A DNA stretch of 64,000 bases, taken from positions 62,001-126,000 of the forward strand of contig QZFT01000017.1 in assembly GCA_003600225.1 (NCBI GenBank), written 5' to 3'. Positions 28,143 to 37,205 of this stretch are shown piece after piece (position 1 is the stretch's first letter; the number at the start of each line of letters is the position of its first letter). The position numbers and the translations under genes were made by a program. A model generated the notes under the pieces. It was given only the letters and a program-made list of their open reading frames with translations. It was not told the DNA's origin and did not search any database. Source of the stretch: Pseudonocardiaceae bacterium YIM PH 21723 (GTDB taxonomy: Bacteria; Actinomycetota; Actinomycetes; Mycobacteriales; Pseudonocardiaceae).

Positions 28143-29623
28143 CAGAAGATCCCCCTCGTGCTCGGCGTGGCGTCGATCAGCGCGGGCAGGCCCAGCGAGC
28201 CGACCTCGTCGGCGGTCAGTTCGGGCAGCCTGCTCACCGTTTCCAGGAACCGGTCCTGCACCTCGGGGGCGATGATCCCGTCGGCCAGGGCGCGGAACTT
28301 GGCCACGTACTGGTCCCTGGCGAAGGGTCGCGCGCCGAGCGGGTGGGCGTCGGCCACCGCGATCTCGTCGGTCAGCACCGTGCCGTCGACCAGGGTCACC
28401 TCGACCCGGCCGCCGAACGCCGGCTCCGGCTCGTGGTAGCGGCGGGTCCACTCGGGATCCTCGACCGTGGTGATCTTCTGCCACAGCTGGACGGTGTCCG
28501 GCCGGGCCGCCCGCTCCGGGGCGTAGGAGTCCACGTGGTGCCAGCGGCCGTCCTGCAAAGCCACCGCGAAGATGTACGGGATCGAGTGGTCCAGGGTCTC
28601 CCGGCTGGCCGTCGGGTCGTACTTCTGCGGGTCACCCGCTCCGGAGCCGATCACGTTGTGCGTGTGGTGGCTGGTGTGGATGACGATGCCCTCGACCTTG
28701 TCGAACTCACCGATCCGCGGGCCGAGCCTGCGGGCCAGGTCGATCAGCGCCTGGCTCTGGTACTCGGCGGAGTGCTCCTTGGTGTAGGTGTCCAAAATGG
28801 ACAGCTTCGGCTCACCGGCTCCGGGCAGCGGCACCGTGTACCGCGCGTCCGGGCCGGACAGCAGCCAGGCGATCACGCCGTCGGCGCCCTCGTAGATCGG
28901 GCTGGGCGCGCCTTCGCCACGCATCGCCCGGTCGACGGCCTCGATGGCGGCCTTGCCGGCGAAGGCGGGCGCGTAGGCCTTCCATGAGGAGATGGTCCCC
29001 TTGCGGGACTGCCGGGTCGCCGTCGTGGTGTGCAGCGCCTGACCGATGGCCTGATAGACGGTCTCGGTGGACAGGCCCAGCAGGGCACCGATGCCACCGG
29101 CCGCGGACGGGCCGAGGTGCGCAATGTGGTCGATCTTGTGTTCGTGCAGGCAGATGCCCCGCACCAGATCGACCTGCAACTCGTACCCGGCCGCGATGCC
29201 GCGCACCAGGTCGGCGCCGGAGCGGCCGGCGTGCTGGGCGACGGCCAGGATCGGCGGGATGTTGTCGCCCGGGTGCGAGTAGTCCGCGGCCAGGAAGGTG
29301 TCGTGGTAGTCCAGCTCACGCACCGCGACACCGTTGGCCCACGCGGCCCACTCCGGGGAGAACCGACCTTCCACACCGAACACCGTCGCGCCCGGCCTGC
29401 CGGGATGGGCCAGCGCCTGGTCCCGTGCCGCCTTGACCGGCTTCCGGCCGATCGAGGCCGCGGCCACCGCCGCGTTGTCGATCACCCGGTTGATCACCAT
29501 CTCGGTGACCTCCTCGGTCACCGGGACATCATCGGTGGCAACGGCGGCCAGCTTCCAGGCCAGCTGCTCCTCGCGGGGCAGCGACTCGTCGGACGCGAAC
29601 GTGCGGACGGCGTGGTCGATCAT
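28142..29623 (-). CDS. prpD: 2-methylcitrate dehydratase (MmgE/PrpD family)
   Basis: A 493-residue MmgE/PrpD protein. Family segments include [13 protein letters not shown], the [17 protein letters not shown] stretch with its conserved His and Asp, and [13 protein letters not shown]. It dehydrates 2-methylcitrate in the cofactor-independent branch of the methylcitrate cycle, which feeds PrpB. It lies between a 3-hydroxyacyl-CoA dehydrogenase gene (8-bp gap) and prpB (1-bp overlap), all transcribed from one divergent promoter region. Confidence 0.92.
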   Translation of the reverse strand: MIDHAVRTFASDESLPREEQLAWKLAAVATDDVPVTEEVTEMVINRVIDNAAVAAASIGRKPVKAARDQALAHPGRPGATVFGVEGRFSPEWAAWANGVAVRELDYHDTFLAADYSHPGDNIPPILAVAQHAGRSGADLVRGIAAGYELQVDLVRGICLHEHKIDHIAHLGPSAAGGIGALLGLSTETVYQAIGQALHTTTATRQSRKGTISSWKAYAPAFAGKAAIEAVDRAMRGEGAPSPIYEGADGVIAWLLSGPDARYTVPLPGAGEPKLSILDTYTKEHSAEYQSQALIDLARRLGPRIGEFDKVEGIVIHTSHHTHNVIGSGAGDPQKYDPTASRETLDHSIPYIFAVALQDGRWHHVDSYAPERAARPDTVQLWQKITTVEDPEWTRRYHEPEPAFGGRVEVTLVDGTVLTDEIAVADAHPLGARPFARDQYVAKFRALADGIIAPEVQDRFLETVSRLPELTADEVGSLGLPALIDATPSTRGIF

Positions 29624-29631
29624 GTACTCCC

Positions 29632-30483
29632 CTAGTAGATGTAGAACCCCCGCCCGGCCTTCTTACCGAGCAGGCCCGCGTCGACCATGCGCAGCAGCAT
29701 GGGCGGCGGAGCGTAGAGCGCTTCCTTGAACTCCGCGTACATCGAGTCGGCGATCGCGGCGACGGTGTCCAGGCCGATGAGGTCGGACAGCCGCAGCGGG
29801 CCCATCGGGTGTGCGGTGCCCAGCTCCATGCCGCGGTCGATGTCCTCCGCGGACGCGAAGCCGGACTCCACCATGCGAATGGCGGACAGCAGGTACGGCA
29901 CCAGCAGGGCGTTGACCACGAACCCGGCCCGGTCACGGGCCAGGATGCTGGTCTTGCCGAGGGTCTCCTCGGCGAACTGCTTGATCAGCTCGGTGGTCTC
30001 CGGGCTGGTCATCAGCGAGGGCACCAGCTCGACCAGCGGCAGCACCGGCACCGGGTTGAAGAAGTGCAGGCCGATGACCTTCTCCGGCCGGCCGGTGGCC
30101 GTGCCGAGCCGCATGATCGGAATGGACGAGGTGTTGGAGGCCAGGATGGCGTCCGGGTCCTCCACGACCTTGTCCAGCGTGCTGAACAGCTCGGCCTTGA
30201 TCTGCTCGTCCTCGACGATGGCCTCGATGACCAGCTGGCGGTCGGCCAGCTCGGTGAGGTCGGTGGCGAACCGCAGCCGGCCCAACGCGGCGTCCGCGTC
30301 GGCCTGCTCCAGCTTGCCCTTCTTCACAGCGCGGTCCAGGGACTGACGCAGTCGTGCCTGCCCGGCCTCCGCCGCACTGGCACTCAGCTCGGCGACCACC
30401 ACGTCAAGTCCTGCCCTGAGACAGACTTCCGCAATGCCCGCACCCATCTGACCGGCGCCGACCACGCCGACTCGGCTGATCAT
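29632..30483 (-). CDS. 3-hydroxyacyl-CoA (3-hydroxybutyryl-CoA) dehydrogenase
   Basis: A 283-residue NAD-dependent dehydrogenase. The Rossmann loop [14 protein letters not shown] opens the protein, and the active-site signature SNTSSIPI and [15 protein letters not shown] (with the catalytic His) are intact, followed by the C-terminal [12 protein letters not shown] helix domain. The ATG at 30483 has AGGAGG upstream. Being first in the methylcitrate operon, it may process a short-chain hydroxyacyl-CoA (for instance 3-hydroxypropionyl- or 2-methyl-3-hydroxyacyl-CoA) that yields propionyl-CoA; this is inference. Confidence 0.9.
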   Translation of the reverse strand: MISRVGVVGAGQMGAGIAEVCLRAGLDVVVAELSASAAEAGQARLRQSLDRAVKKGKLEQADADAALGRLRFATDLTELADRQLVIEAIVEDEQIKAELFSTLDKVVEDPDAILASNTSSIPIMRLGTATGRPEKVIGLHFFNPVPVLPLVELVPSLMTSPETTELIKQFAEETLGKTSILARDRAGFVVNALLVPYLLSAIRMVESGFASAEDIDRGMELGTAHPMGPLRLSDLIGLDTVAAIADSMYAEFKEALYAPPPMLLRMVDAGLLGKKAGRGFYIY

Positions 30484-30552
30484 CGAATTGCCTCCTGCTG
30501 TAAAACCTGTGGGATCCCGCCAAGAGCTTTTCATCCGGACTGCTGTGAAGTC

Positions 30553-30590
30553 TTGTAAACGTTCGGTGTGATTTTGTGAAAGTTGTTAAA
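30553..30590. promoter_or_regulatory. Three TTGTNAAA repeats in the prp / regulator divergent promoter
   Basis: TTGTAAAC (30553), TTGTGAAA (30574) and TTGTTAAA (30583) occur in the same orientation in the 125-bp gap between the dehydrogenase and regulator starts. RamB/PrpR proteins bind A/T-rich half-sites of this general kind, so these are candidate operators. If so, the regulator start must lie after them, at 30600 or 30609. Confidence 0.4.
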
Positions 30591-30608
30591 GTCGCAGTTG
30601 TGGAGAAA

Positions 30609-32000
30609 ATGTTCGCTGGGGCACGGCTGCGGCAGCTGCGGGAGAGCCGCTCCATGACCCAGTCCGAACTGGCCAGGCTCCTCGCCATCTCCCCCAGTTA
30701 CGTGAACCAGCTGGAGCACAACGGCCGGCCACTGACGCTGCCGGTGCTGGTCAAGCTGACCGAGACGTTCGGGGTGGACGCCGACTTCTTCGCCCAGCAG
30801 GACACCGTGCGCCTCGTCGCGGACGTGCGCGAGGTGTTCGCCGACGAAGGTGTCGGCGGCGCCATCTCGGCCGCGGACCTGGACGAGCTCACCACCAAGC
30901 TGCCCGGCGTGGCCGGCACCCTGGTGGCCCTGCACCGGCGGTACCGGGAGGCTAGGGAGAACATCGCGGTACTGGTCTCCGAGCAGGGCCTGGATCGCAC
31001 GGCCGCCCAGCTGCCGCACGAGGAGATCCGGGACTGGTTCTACCAGCGGCAGAACCACGTCGCCGAGCTGGACGAGCCGGCCGAACAGCTGGCCATCGAG
31101 CTGCGGCTGCGCACCGGCGAGGTGCGCACCGGCCTGGTCGCCGCACTGCGCGAGCGGCACGGGGTGCGGGTGGTCGCCGACGACCTGGGCACCGACCAGC
31201 ACCGGTTCGAGCCGCGTGGCCGGGTGCTGAGACTGTCCTCCACGCTGCGCCCCGGGCAGGCGGCCTTCCGGCTGGCCTCCGAGCTGGCCCTGATGGAGAC
31301 CGGGTCGGTGATCGACCGGCTGGCCGAGAGCCACCCGTTCAGCGACGACACCGCACGCAGGCTGGCCCGGATCGCCCTGGCGAACTACTACGCGGGCGCG
31401 CTGGTGCTGCCCTACCGGGTGTTCCTGGGGGCGGCCGAGCGGTACCGGTACGACATCACCAAGCTGTCCAACCACTTCGGCGTCGGCTTCGAGTCGATCT
31501 GCCACCGGCTGTCCACCCTGCAGCGACCGGGAACCCGCGGAGTGCCGTTCTCCTTCGTGCGGGTGGATCGGGCGGGCAACATCTCGAAGCGCCAGTCCGC
31601 CACCGGATTCCACTTCTCCCGGGTCGGCGGCTCGTGTCCACTGTGGATCATCTACGAGGCGTTCAGCTCGCCCGGCCGGGTGCTGACCCAGATCGCCGAG
31701 CTACCGGACGGCAAGAAGTACTTCTGGCTGGCCCGCACCGTGCACCGGGCGACCGGCGGCCACGGCGAACCGGACAAGACGTTCGCCATCGGCCTCGGCT
31801 GCGAACTGCGGCACGCGAGCCGGCTGGTCTACTCCGACGGCCTGGTACTGGGCTCCGACGCGGCGGCCACCCCGATCGGCATGGGCTGCAAGGTGTGCGA
31901 GCGGCCCACCTGCCCGCAGCGCGCGTTCCCGGCGATCGGCAAGCCACTCCAGGTGCCGGAGCACACGAGCAGTTACCTGCCGTATCCGCCGCGCGACTGA
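30609..32000 (+). CDS. RamB/PrpR-type short-chain fatty acid regulator (HTH plus ImmA/IrrE-like domain)
   Basis: A 463-residue regulator with an N-terminal XRE helix-turn-helix (about 5-60, SELARLLAISPSYVNQLEH), a middle region related to ImmA/IrrE but lacking the HExxH protease motif, and a C-terminal domain with clustered cysteines (GCKVCERPTCPQR). This is the layout of corynebacterial RamB and mycobacterial PrpR, which sense acyl-CoA and control glyoxylate and methylcitrate genes. It is divergent from the prp operon. The ATG 30609 has GGAG before it; GTG 30600 would match homologue length best, and GTG 30576 is the longest option. Confidence 0.85.
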   Translation: MFAGARLRQLRESRSMTQSELARLLAISPSYVNQLEHNGRPLTLPVLVKLTETFGVDADFFAQQDTVRLVADVREVFADEGVGGAISAADLDELTTKLPGVAGTLVALHRRYREARENIAVLVSEQGLDRTAAQLPHEEIRDWFYQRQNHVAELDEPAEQLAIELRLRTGEVRTGLVAALRERHGVRVVADDLGTDQHRFEPRGRVLRLSSTLRPGQAAFRLASELALMETGSVIDRLAESHPFSDDTARRLARIALANYYAGALVLPYRVFLGAAERYRYDITKLSNHFGVGFESICHRLSTLQRPGTRGVPFSFVRVDRAGNISKRQSATGFHFSRVGGSCPLWIIYEAFSSPGRVLTQIAELPDGKKYFWLARTVHRATGGHGEPDKTFAIGLGCELRHASRLVYSDGLVLGSDAAATPIGMGCKVCERPTCPQRAFPAIGKPLQVPEHTSSYLPYPPRD

Positions 32001-32010
32001 AAAAATGGTC

Positions 32011-32065
32011 CCGGAGTTGACGATGTTCGGAGCTCGTTCCTCGCCGCGAACATCGTCAACTCCGG
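32011..32065 (-). terminator. Long stem-loop family, copy 4
   Basis: A 19-bp stem starting CCGGAGTTGACGATG with the conserved loop, filling the 73-bp gap between the convergent regulator (stop 32000) and hypothetical gene (stop 32074). It could serve both genes; the loop orientation matches the minus-strand gene. Confidence 0.65.
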
Positions 32066-32073
32066 AGCAACAG

Positions 32074-32679
32074 CTAGGGCTTGGCGCAGTCGACTGGGGC
32101 GAGATCGTCGCGGGCGGTGGGGAGCTCGTCGACCGGAGACAGGTCCAGCTCGTCCACGCAGAGGATGCTGGCGGCGCCGACCGGCTGGACCACGTAGTTC
32201 CAGTCCATGTCCGGGCTCGGCGGGCAGCTGTGCCCGATGACCTCGGCCTCGGCGTCCACCAGGTCGGCGGCGCGCGCGGCCGGGCAGTCCAGCACGCGGA
32301 CCAGGTCACCCACCTCGAACAGCGGGGCGCACTCGGCCTCCTCGGTGCTGAGGGTCGCCCAGTCCATCTGCGGGTGCAGGAACACCGGGGCACCCTCGGC
32401 GATGGCCCAGGCCTGGCCGGACCGGGTCTGCGTCCAGCCTTCCGGGGCGAGGTCCTTCAGCGAGGCGACACAGTCGTCGACACCGACGGCGGGCTCCAGA
32501 TCGGCGGCGAACTCCAGCAGGGTCGAGTCCTTGGCGTACGGCCCGTCCTCGAACACCTCCACGATGCCGAAGGCCGACAACGTCTCGGTCAGCTGGGCTG
32601 CGATCTGTGCGCTCTCCTGGGCAGCGGCTCGGACGAGCAGCCGGCACCAGACTCGCCGATGTTCGGGCAGGACGGTCAT
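32074..32679 (-). CDS. Conserved hypothetical protein
   Basis: A 201-residue soluble protein not recognised as any named family. It is acidic, with a predicted alpha/beta N-terminal half (WCRLLVRAAAQESAQIAAQL ...) and a C-terminal half containing two short cysteine-bearing strands (VRVLDCPA, ILCVDEL). There is no signal peptide or membrane segment. It has its own ATG followed by a plausible coding pattern with high third-position GC. Neighbours give no functional hint. Confidence 0.6.
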   Translation of the reverse strand: MTVLPEHRRVWCRLLVRAAAQESAQIAAQLTETLSAFGIVEVFEDGPYAKDSTLLEFAADLEPAVGVDDCVASLKDLAPEGWTQTRSGQAWAIAEGAPVFLHPQMDWATLSTEEAECAPLFEVGDLVRVLDCPAARAADLVDAEAEVIGHSCPPSPDMDWNYVVQPVGAASILCVDELDLSPVDELPTARDDLAPVDCAKP

Positions 32680-32750
32680 ACAGTCCCTTCACCACGGAGT
32701 AACTGGGGTCACCGTACTAGGTGGCCCTGACGACGTCGAACACCAGGCAC

Positions 32751-33230
32751 TTATCGGGTGAGCCGATACCCGTAGTGCTTCCAGACGGACACGCCTTCCA
32801 CCTGCCCGGCCTCGGCCAGGAAGCGGTCGTAGAGCTTCTGCGCGACGACATTGTCCGGCGCGGTGGTCCAGGTCAGCGCCGGGAATCCGGCGGCGGCCGC
32901 GTGCTCGGCGGCGGCCTTCAGCAGGGCGTACCCGACGCCGGAGCCGCGGGTCTCCGGCACCGCGTAGAGGTCGTTGAGCAACGCGTTCTTCTGCGCGACG
33001 GTGGACTGCCGCACCCAGTAGAGGGTGGCGAACCCGACGGCCTTGCCGTCCTGGGTGGCGAGCAGCTGCAGCCCCTCCTCACCGTCCAGCAACTCGGTGA
33101 AGAAGGCCTCGTTGCGGGCGGCGTCCGGCTCCCGCCGGTAGAAGCGCTGGTAGTCGGCCATCAGCGGGAGCAGCGACGGCAGGCTCTCGGCGGTGACTCG
33201 GTTGATCTCCACAGTCTTCTCGATCCCCAT
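32751..33230 (-). CDS. GNAT-family N-acetyltransferase
   Basis: A 159-residue acetyltransferase with motif A readable as LNDLYAVPETRGSGVGYALLKAA and a C-terminal WKHYGYRLTR end typical of the family. The ATG at 33230 has AGGG at a suitable distance; a GTG two codons upstream is less likely. Substrate unknown. It is divergent from the secreted lyase gene. Confidence 0.85.
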   Translation of the reverse strand: MGIEKTVEINRVTAESLPSLLPLMADYQRFYRREPDAARNEAFFTELLDGEEGLQLLATQDGKAVGFATLYWVRQSTVAQKNALLNDLYAVPETRGSGVGYALLKAAAEHAAAAGFPALTWTTAPDNVVAQKLYDRFLAEAGQVEGVSVWKHYGYRLTR

Positions 33231-33287
33231 GATCACACCCTAGTCACGGCAGTAGTGATTGCCGAAGCAATGAGGGCAAGATGGGGT

Positions 33288-35573
33288 ATGCCCAACGCTC
33301 CCCTGCCGCGTTTCGGCCGGCGCCCACTGCTGCTCGGCACCCTGATCGCCGCCACCCTGTCCGCCACTGCCCTGCCGGCCTCCGCCGCCGCCTCCCCCGA
33401 GGAGGCGCTCACCGAGCGTTGGCTGCGGCTGCTCACCGGCGGCGGCTACGACGCGGCCGACCCGGCGATCGCCGCCGCGCTGCGCCGGGCCACCGGCGTC
33501 GCCAGGACCCATCTGTCCACCTTGGACACCTCGGCGAACCGGGTCGCGCTGTGGCCGGATCTGCCGGGCACCGACCCGGGAACGACGCATCAGACCGCCC
33601 TGCGGCTGCGGGCCATGGCGCTGGCGTTCGGCTGTCCCGGCGGCGAACTGCACGCGGACGCGAACCTGGGCCGGGAACTGGCCTCGGCGCTGACCTGGCT
33701 GCTGGACCGGCGCTACCACGCGGGACTCGCCGAGACCGGGAACTGGTGGTTCTGGGAGATCGGCATCCCGGACGCCACCCTCGACGTCGCCGCGCTCCTC
33801 GGTCCGCTGCTGCCGACCGAGAGCCGGGACACGCTGATCGCCGCCGTGCGCCGGTTCGTGCCGGACCCCACCCGGCGCACCAACGCCCCCACGCTGGAGG
33901 AGACCGGCGCCAACCGCTCGGACAAGGCGTTCATCACCGCCCGGCTCGGCATCCTGGCCGGCGACGCCGGACGGCTGACCGCGGCGCGGGACGCGCTGAC
34001 CCAGATCTTCGCCCCGGTGACCAAGGGGGATGGCTTCTATCGGGACGGCTCCTTCGTCCAGCACGGGTTCTACGCCTACACCGGCTCCTACGGCGTGGTG
34101 CTGCTCGGCGGACTGGCGCGGATGCTGTGGCTGCTCGCGGGCAGCGAGTTCGCGGTGACGGCCCCGGAGGCCGCCAACACCTACCGCTGGGTGTTCGAGG
34201 CCTTCGAGCCGGTCACCTTCGGCGGCGCGATCATGGCCGGCGTCCGTGGACGGTCGCTGTCCCGCTGGTACTACTCGGACCTGGACGCCGGTCGTCAGCT
34301 CAGCACCGCCCTCACGCTACTGGCCGACGCCGATCCCGCCCAGCGGGCCGCGATCGGCGGGCTGGCCAAGCGGATCGGCGTCGCCCCGGACGCGGGCGTC
34401 GCCGACCTGGCCCGGTTCCAGCAGTCCACCCAGGACGTTCCGCCGCGACCGGCACTGGTGAACACCTTCGTGCTCGGCGACATGGACCGCGCCGTGCACC
34501 ACCGGGGCCGGTGGGCCTTCGCGATCTCCGCCCGCAGCAACCGGATCTCCAGCTACGAGGCGGGCAATGGGGAGAACGCCACCGGCTGGTACACCGGCGA
34601 GGGCATGACCAGCCTGTACACCTCCGAACAGTCCTACGCGGACGGTTTCTGGCCGACCGTGGACCCGTACCGGCTGCCCGGAACGACGACGGCGACCGAG
34701 CAGAGCAGGCCGCGGACCAGGGCGGACGGCATCTGGCAGGGCTACCGCGGCCCGGACACCTGGGTCGGCGGGGCCCGGCTGGACCGGGACACGGCGAGCT
34801 TCGGCATGACGTTCACCGCGAGCCCGGATCTGCTCACCGGCAACAAGCCCGGCACGCCGAACTCGTTGCGGGGCATCAAGTCCTGGTTCCTGTTCGGCGA
34901 CCGGATCATCGCCCTCGGCTCCGGGATCACCAGCACCGACGGCAGCATCCAGACCACAGTGGACAACCGCATCGCCCGTCAGTGCACAGTGGACGGCCGG
35001 CCGCTGGAAACCGGCCAGACGGACCTCACCGGCGCCCGCTGGGCGCACATCGAGGGCACGGGCGGCTATCTGTTCCCGGACGGTGGCCCGCTGCGTGGCC
35101 TGCGGGAGAGCCGTACCGGCCGGTGGACCCAGGCGGGCAAGCAGGAGCAGCCGCCGCCGCAGGACGAGGTCACCCGCGAGTACGCGACCCTGTGGTTCGA
35201 CCACGGCCAGAACCCGTCCGGGGCCACCTACCACTATGAACTGCTGCCCGGCGCGGACGCGGCGACCACGGCCGCGCAGGCCCGGCTGCCCCGCATCCTG
35301 GTGCTGGCCAACAGGCCGGACGTGCACGCGGTCAGTGATCCGCTCGGCGGGGTGTTCGCGGCGAACTTCTTCGCCCCCGCGAGCTGCGGACCGCTGACGG
35401 CCTCCGCCCCCTGCGCGGTGGTCGCCCGGCTGACGATGAGCGGGGTGACGCTGGCGATCGCCGACCCCACGCGGCGGGGCGGCACGTTGACGCTCACCGT
35501 CTTCGGCCGCCCACTGACGCTGGACCTGAGCGGCCTGAACGGCGGCTCGGTCACCAGGACGGTGCGCCGGTAA
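33288..35573 (+). CDS. Secreted polysaccharide lyase family 8 protein (hyaluronate/chondroitin/xanthan lyase type)
   Basis: A 761-residue PL8 enzyme. The N-terminus RFGRRPLLLGTLIAATLSA ending in ASAAA looks like a Tat or Sec signal peptide with twin arginines. The alpha/alpha-toroid holds the catalytic Asn (TGANRSDKAF, about 208), His (FVQHGFYAY, about 258) and a Tyr in the same stretch, and the strongly conserved NGENATGWYTGEGM segment is near residue 427, followed by the beta-sandwich domains. It would cleave an acidic polysaccharide by beta-elimination outside the cell. ATG 33288 has GGGG just before it; ATG 33270 is in frame but adds six residues. Confidence 0.88.
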   Translation: MPNAPLPRFGRRPLLLGTLIAATLSATALPASAAASPEEALTERWLRLLTGGGYDAADPAIAAALRRATGVARTHLSTLDTSANRVALWPDLPGTDPGTTHQTALRLRAMALAFGCPGGELHADANLGRELASALTWLLDRRYHAGLAETGNWWFWEIGIPDATLDVAALLGPLLPTESRDTLIAAVRRFVPDPTRRTNAPTLEETGANRSDKAFITARLGILAGDAGRLTAARDALTQIFAPVTKGDGFYRDGSFVQHGFYAYTGSYGVVLLGGLARMLWLLAGSEFAVTAPEAANTYRWVFEAFEPVTFGGAIMAGVRGRSLSRWYYSDLDAGRQLSTALTLLADADPAQRAAIGGLAKRIGVAPDAGVADLARFQQSTQDVPPRPALVNTFVLGDMDRAVHHRGRWAFAISARSNRISSYEAGNGENATGWYTGEGMTSLYTSEQSYADGFWPTVDPYRLPGTTTATEQSRPRTRADGIWQGYRGPDTWVGGARLDRDTASFGMTFTASPDLLTGNKPGTPNSLRGIKSWFLFGDRIIALGSGITSTDGSIQTTVDNRIARQCTVDGRPLETGQTDLTGARWAHIEGTGGYLFPDGGPLRGLRESRTGRWTQAGKQEQPPPQDEVTREYATLWFDHGQNPSGATYHYELLPGADAATTAAQARLPRILVLANRPDVHAVSDPLGGVFAANFFAPASCGPLTASAPCAVVARLTMSGVTLAIADPTRRGGTLTLTVFGRPLTLDLSGLNGGSVTRTVRR

Positions 35574-35934
35574 CCGCGACAGAAGTACACATGATCAGCG
35601 GCGGATTCGGTGCGTCTGATGCAATGAATCCGCCGCTGATCATGGAAAATCTCGGCACCGTGGACCGTTGACAGTTACCCGGTGGCCGTGATCGAGCAAG
35701 ACAATGTGATGCGCACGGCCGGCCACTGTCGCCATATGCCGAATTGAGCAGCGGCATCGAAGCCCGTGAGCAGGGACGATCCGTTCCTGCGGCCAGCACC
35801 CGCGGACCGATGGGGTATATGAAATTATGGGCATGCATAGTATTCGCGCATATTTTCAATTTAATGCTTGACGTATCGAAACTGTCAATTTCTTCTCGCT
35901 TACCGCACGAAGAACTGTCTGATAGTTTCTTCTG
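35574..35934. other. Intergenic stretch of 361 bp, AT-richer than the surroundings
   Basis: It begins with a perfect 19-bp inverted repeat (35590-35644) just past the lyase stop. From about 35780 to 35935 the sequence is clearly less GC-rich than neighbouring DNA, with runs such as CATATTTTCAATTTAATGC. No gene is supported here. The low-GC part is a likely promoter region for the membrane-anchored protein that follows, and may mark DNA of different origin. Confidence 0.6.
35590..35644. terminator. Perfect 19-bp inverted repeat after the lyase gene
   Basis: CATGATCAGCGGCGGATTC (35590-35608) is fully complementary to 35626-35644, with a 17-nt loop. It starts 17 bp past the lyase stop codon and is best read as its terminator or 3'-end hairpin. 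No T-run follows. Confidence 0.65.
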
Positions 35935-36603
35935 GTGCGCTTAAATACAAACCGTGGTCGTACGACCTTGGCTTTCGGCTGCGCGATCATCGTGATCGGG
36001 TATCTGCTGGCGGCCTCGTTGTTCACCACCGGAACCGTGAGCCAGAGGAACACCTCGGCACTCGGTGCGCCATACCCTGCGAACCGGCTCAACTCCGCGT
36101 GCGACAAGCCGTCGATCGACGGCCTCCAGCACTGGATTCCCAGCGAGGGCACCATGGTGCCGACCACCGAGACGCTGATCCAGGACGGCAGTAAGTGGTT
36201 CACCAGGGTGGAGTTCAAGGGCTCCGAGTGGCACACCTTCGTCGTATGGCTGGGCAACAAGTACGGCGGTCAGGCCGATCTGACGAAGTCAGCCGGCTTC
36301 ACCGTGACGTACAGCTCGACCGACGACTTCTACGTCCAGCTGCGTCCGTTCTCCCACTGGAGCGGCGGCGACAAGTGGCTGACCACGTTGCCGTCCACCG
36401 GCGGCCAGTTGCAGACCAAGACCATCAAGTTCGATGCGGCGAGCTGGACCTACCTGGCGGAGCTGGGAAAGCCGGACTACACCTTCGCCTCAGCGCTGAC
36501 CGATGCCAGCGGCCTGGTGTTCGTCGGCAAGACCCCGAACAAGCTCGAGTTCCGCGCCCTGCCGATCGACGGTTTCACCCCGCCCTGTAACCCCTGGCCC
36601 TAA
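35935..36603 (+). CDS. Hypothetical exported or membrane-anchored protein
   Basis: A 222-residue protein with one hydrophobic segment near the N-terminus (LAFGCAIIVIGYLLAASLF, about 12-30) and a polar outside part rich in aromatic residues and beta-strands (VEFKGSEWHTFVVWLG, DDFYVQLRPFSHWSGGDKW). It may be a beta-sandwich with carbohydrate-binding character, but no family is recognised. The GTG start at 35935 has no ribosome-binding site and follows AT-rich DNA, so a leaderless transcript is possible. Its TAA overlaps the convergent thymidine kinase stop. Confidence 0.65.
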   Translation: MRLNTNRGRTTLAFGCAIIVIGYLLAASLFTTGTVSQRNTSALGAPYPANRLNSACDKPSIDGLQHWIPSEGTMVPTTETLIQDGSKWFTRVEFKGSEWHTFVVWLGNKYGGQADLTKSAGFTVTYSSTDDFYVQLRPFSHWSGGDKWLTTLPSTGGQLQTKTIKFDAASWTYLAELGKPDYTFASALTDASGLVFVGKTPNKLEFRALPIDGFTPPCNPWP

Positions 36604-37181
36604 CCGAGCGAGCCGACTTTGAGCAGGTAACAGGCTCCGCACAGGGACTCGTACTGCACAGCGCCGTCCTGCACAGTGCCGTCGATGGCGACCTGACCCC
36701 CGACCTGGGTGAAGGCGCCGTCGACGGCCCGGCCGTTGAACATGGCCTTCTTGCCGCAGCGGCAGATCGTCTTCAGTTCCTCGATGGAGTGCGCCAGCTC
36801 CAGCAACCGGAGGCTGCCGGGGAAGGCCTTGGTGCGGAAATCGCCACGCAGGCCGTACGCGATCACCGGAACGCCGTCCAGCACCGCCAGCTGGAACAGG
36901 TCCTCCACCTGCGTCCCGGTGAGGAACTGCGCCTCGTCCACCAGCACGCAGTCCGGCTCCCCCACCGCCTGCACCGCCGTGCGCAGTGCGGTGTCCCCGT
37001 CGATCACCAGGTCGGCCGCGCGGGACACGACCCGCGACTCGATACCGTCCCCCTTGGTGTCGATGGCCGGCTTCACCACGAGGACCCGCTGGCCGCGCTC
37101 CTCGTAGTTGTGTGCGACCTGGATCAACGCCGTCGACTTGCCGGAGTTCATCGCTCCGTACCGGAAATACAGCTTCGCCAC
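36600..37181 (-). CDS. tdk: Thymidine kinase
   Basis: A 193-residue type II thymidine kinase. The P-loop is GAMNSGKST (residues 9-17), the Asp-Glu magnesium site appears in VLVDEAQFL, and the lasso region carries a zinc ribbon with cysteines at CRCGKK and LCGAC. It phosphorylates thymidine for DNA synthesis salvage. Length is usual. It converges on the exported protein gene with interlocked stop codons and lies 24 bp downstream of the lysozyme-like gene. Confidence 0.93.
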   Translation of the reverse strand: MAKLYFRYGAMNSGKSTALIQVAHNYEERGQRVLVVKPAIDTKGDGIESRVVSRAADLVIDGDTALRTAVQAVGEPDCVLVDEAQFLTGTQVEDLFQLAVLDGVPVIAYGLRGDFRTKAFPGSLRLLELAHSIEELKTICRCGKKAMFNGRAVDGAFTQVGGQVAIDGTVQDGAVQYESLCGACYLLKVGSLG

Positions 37182-37205
37182 GGCCGTACGGTAGTCGACG
37201 GCTAG

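Noticed and set aside
30576-30608. Longest start (GTG 30576) for the RamB/PrpR-type regulator
   Set aside because: It would place coding sequence over the candidate operator repeats and lengthen the N-terminus beyond homologues; ATG 30609 has GGAG just before it.
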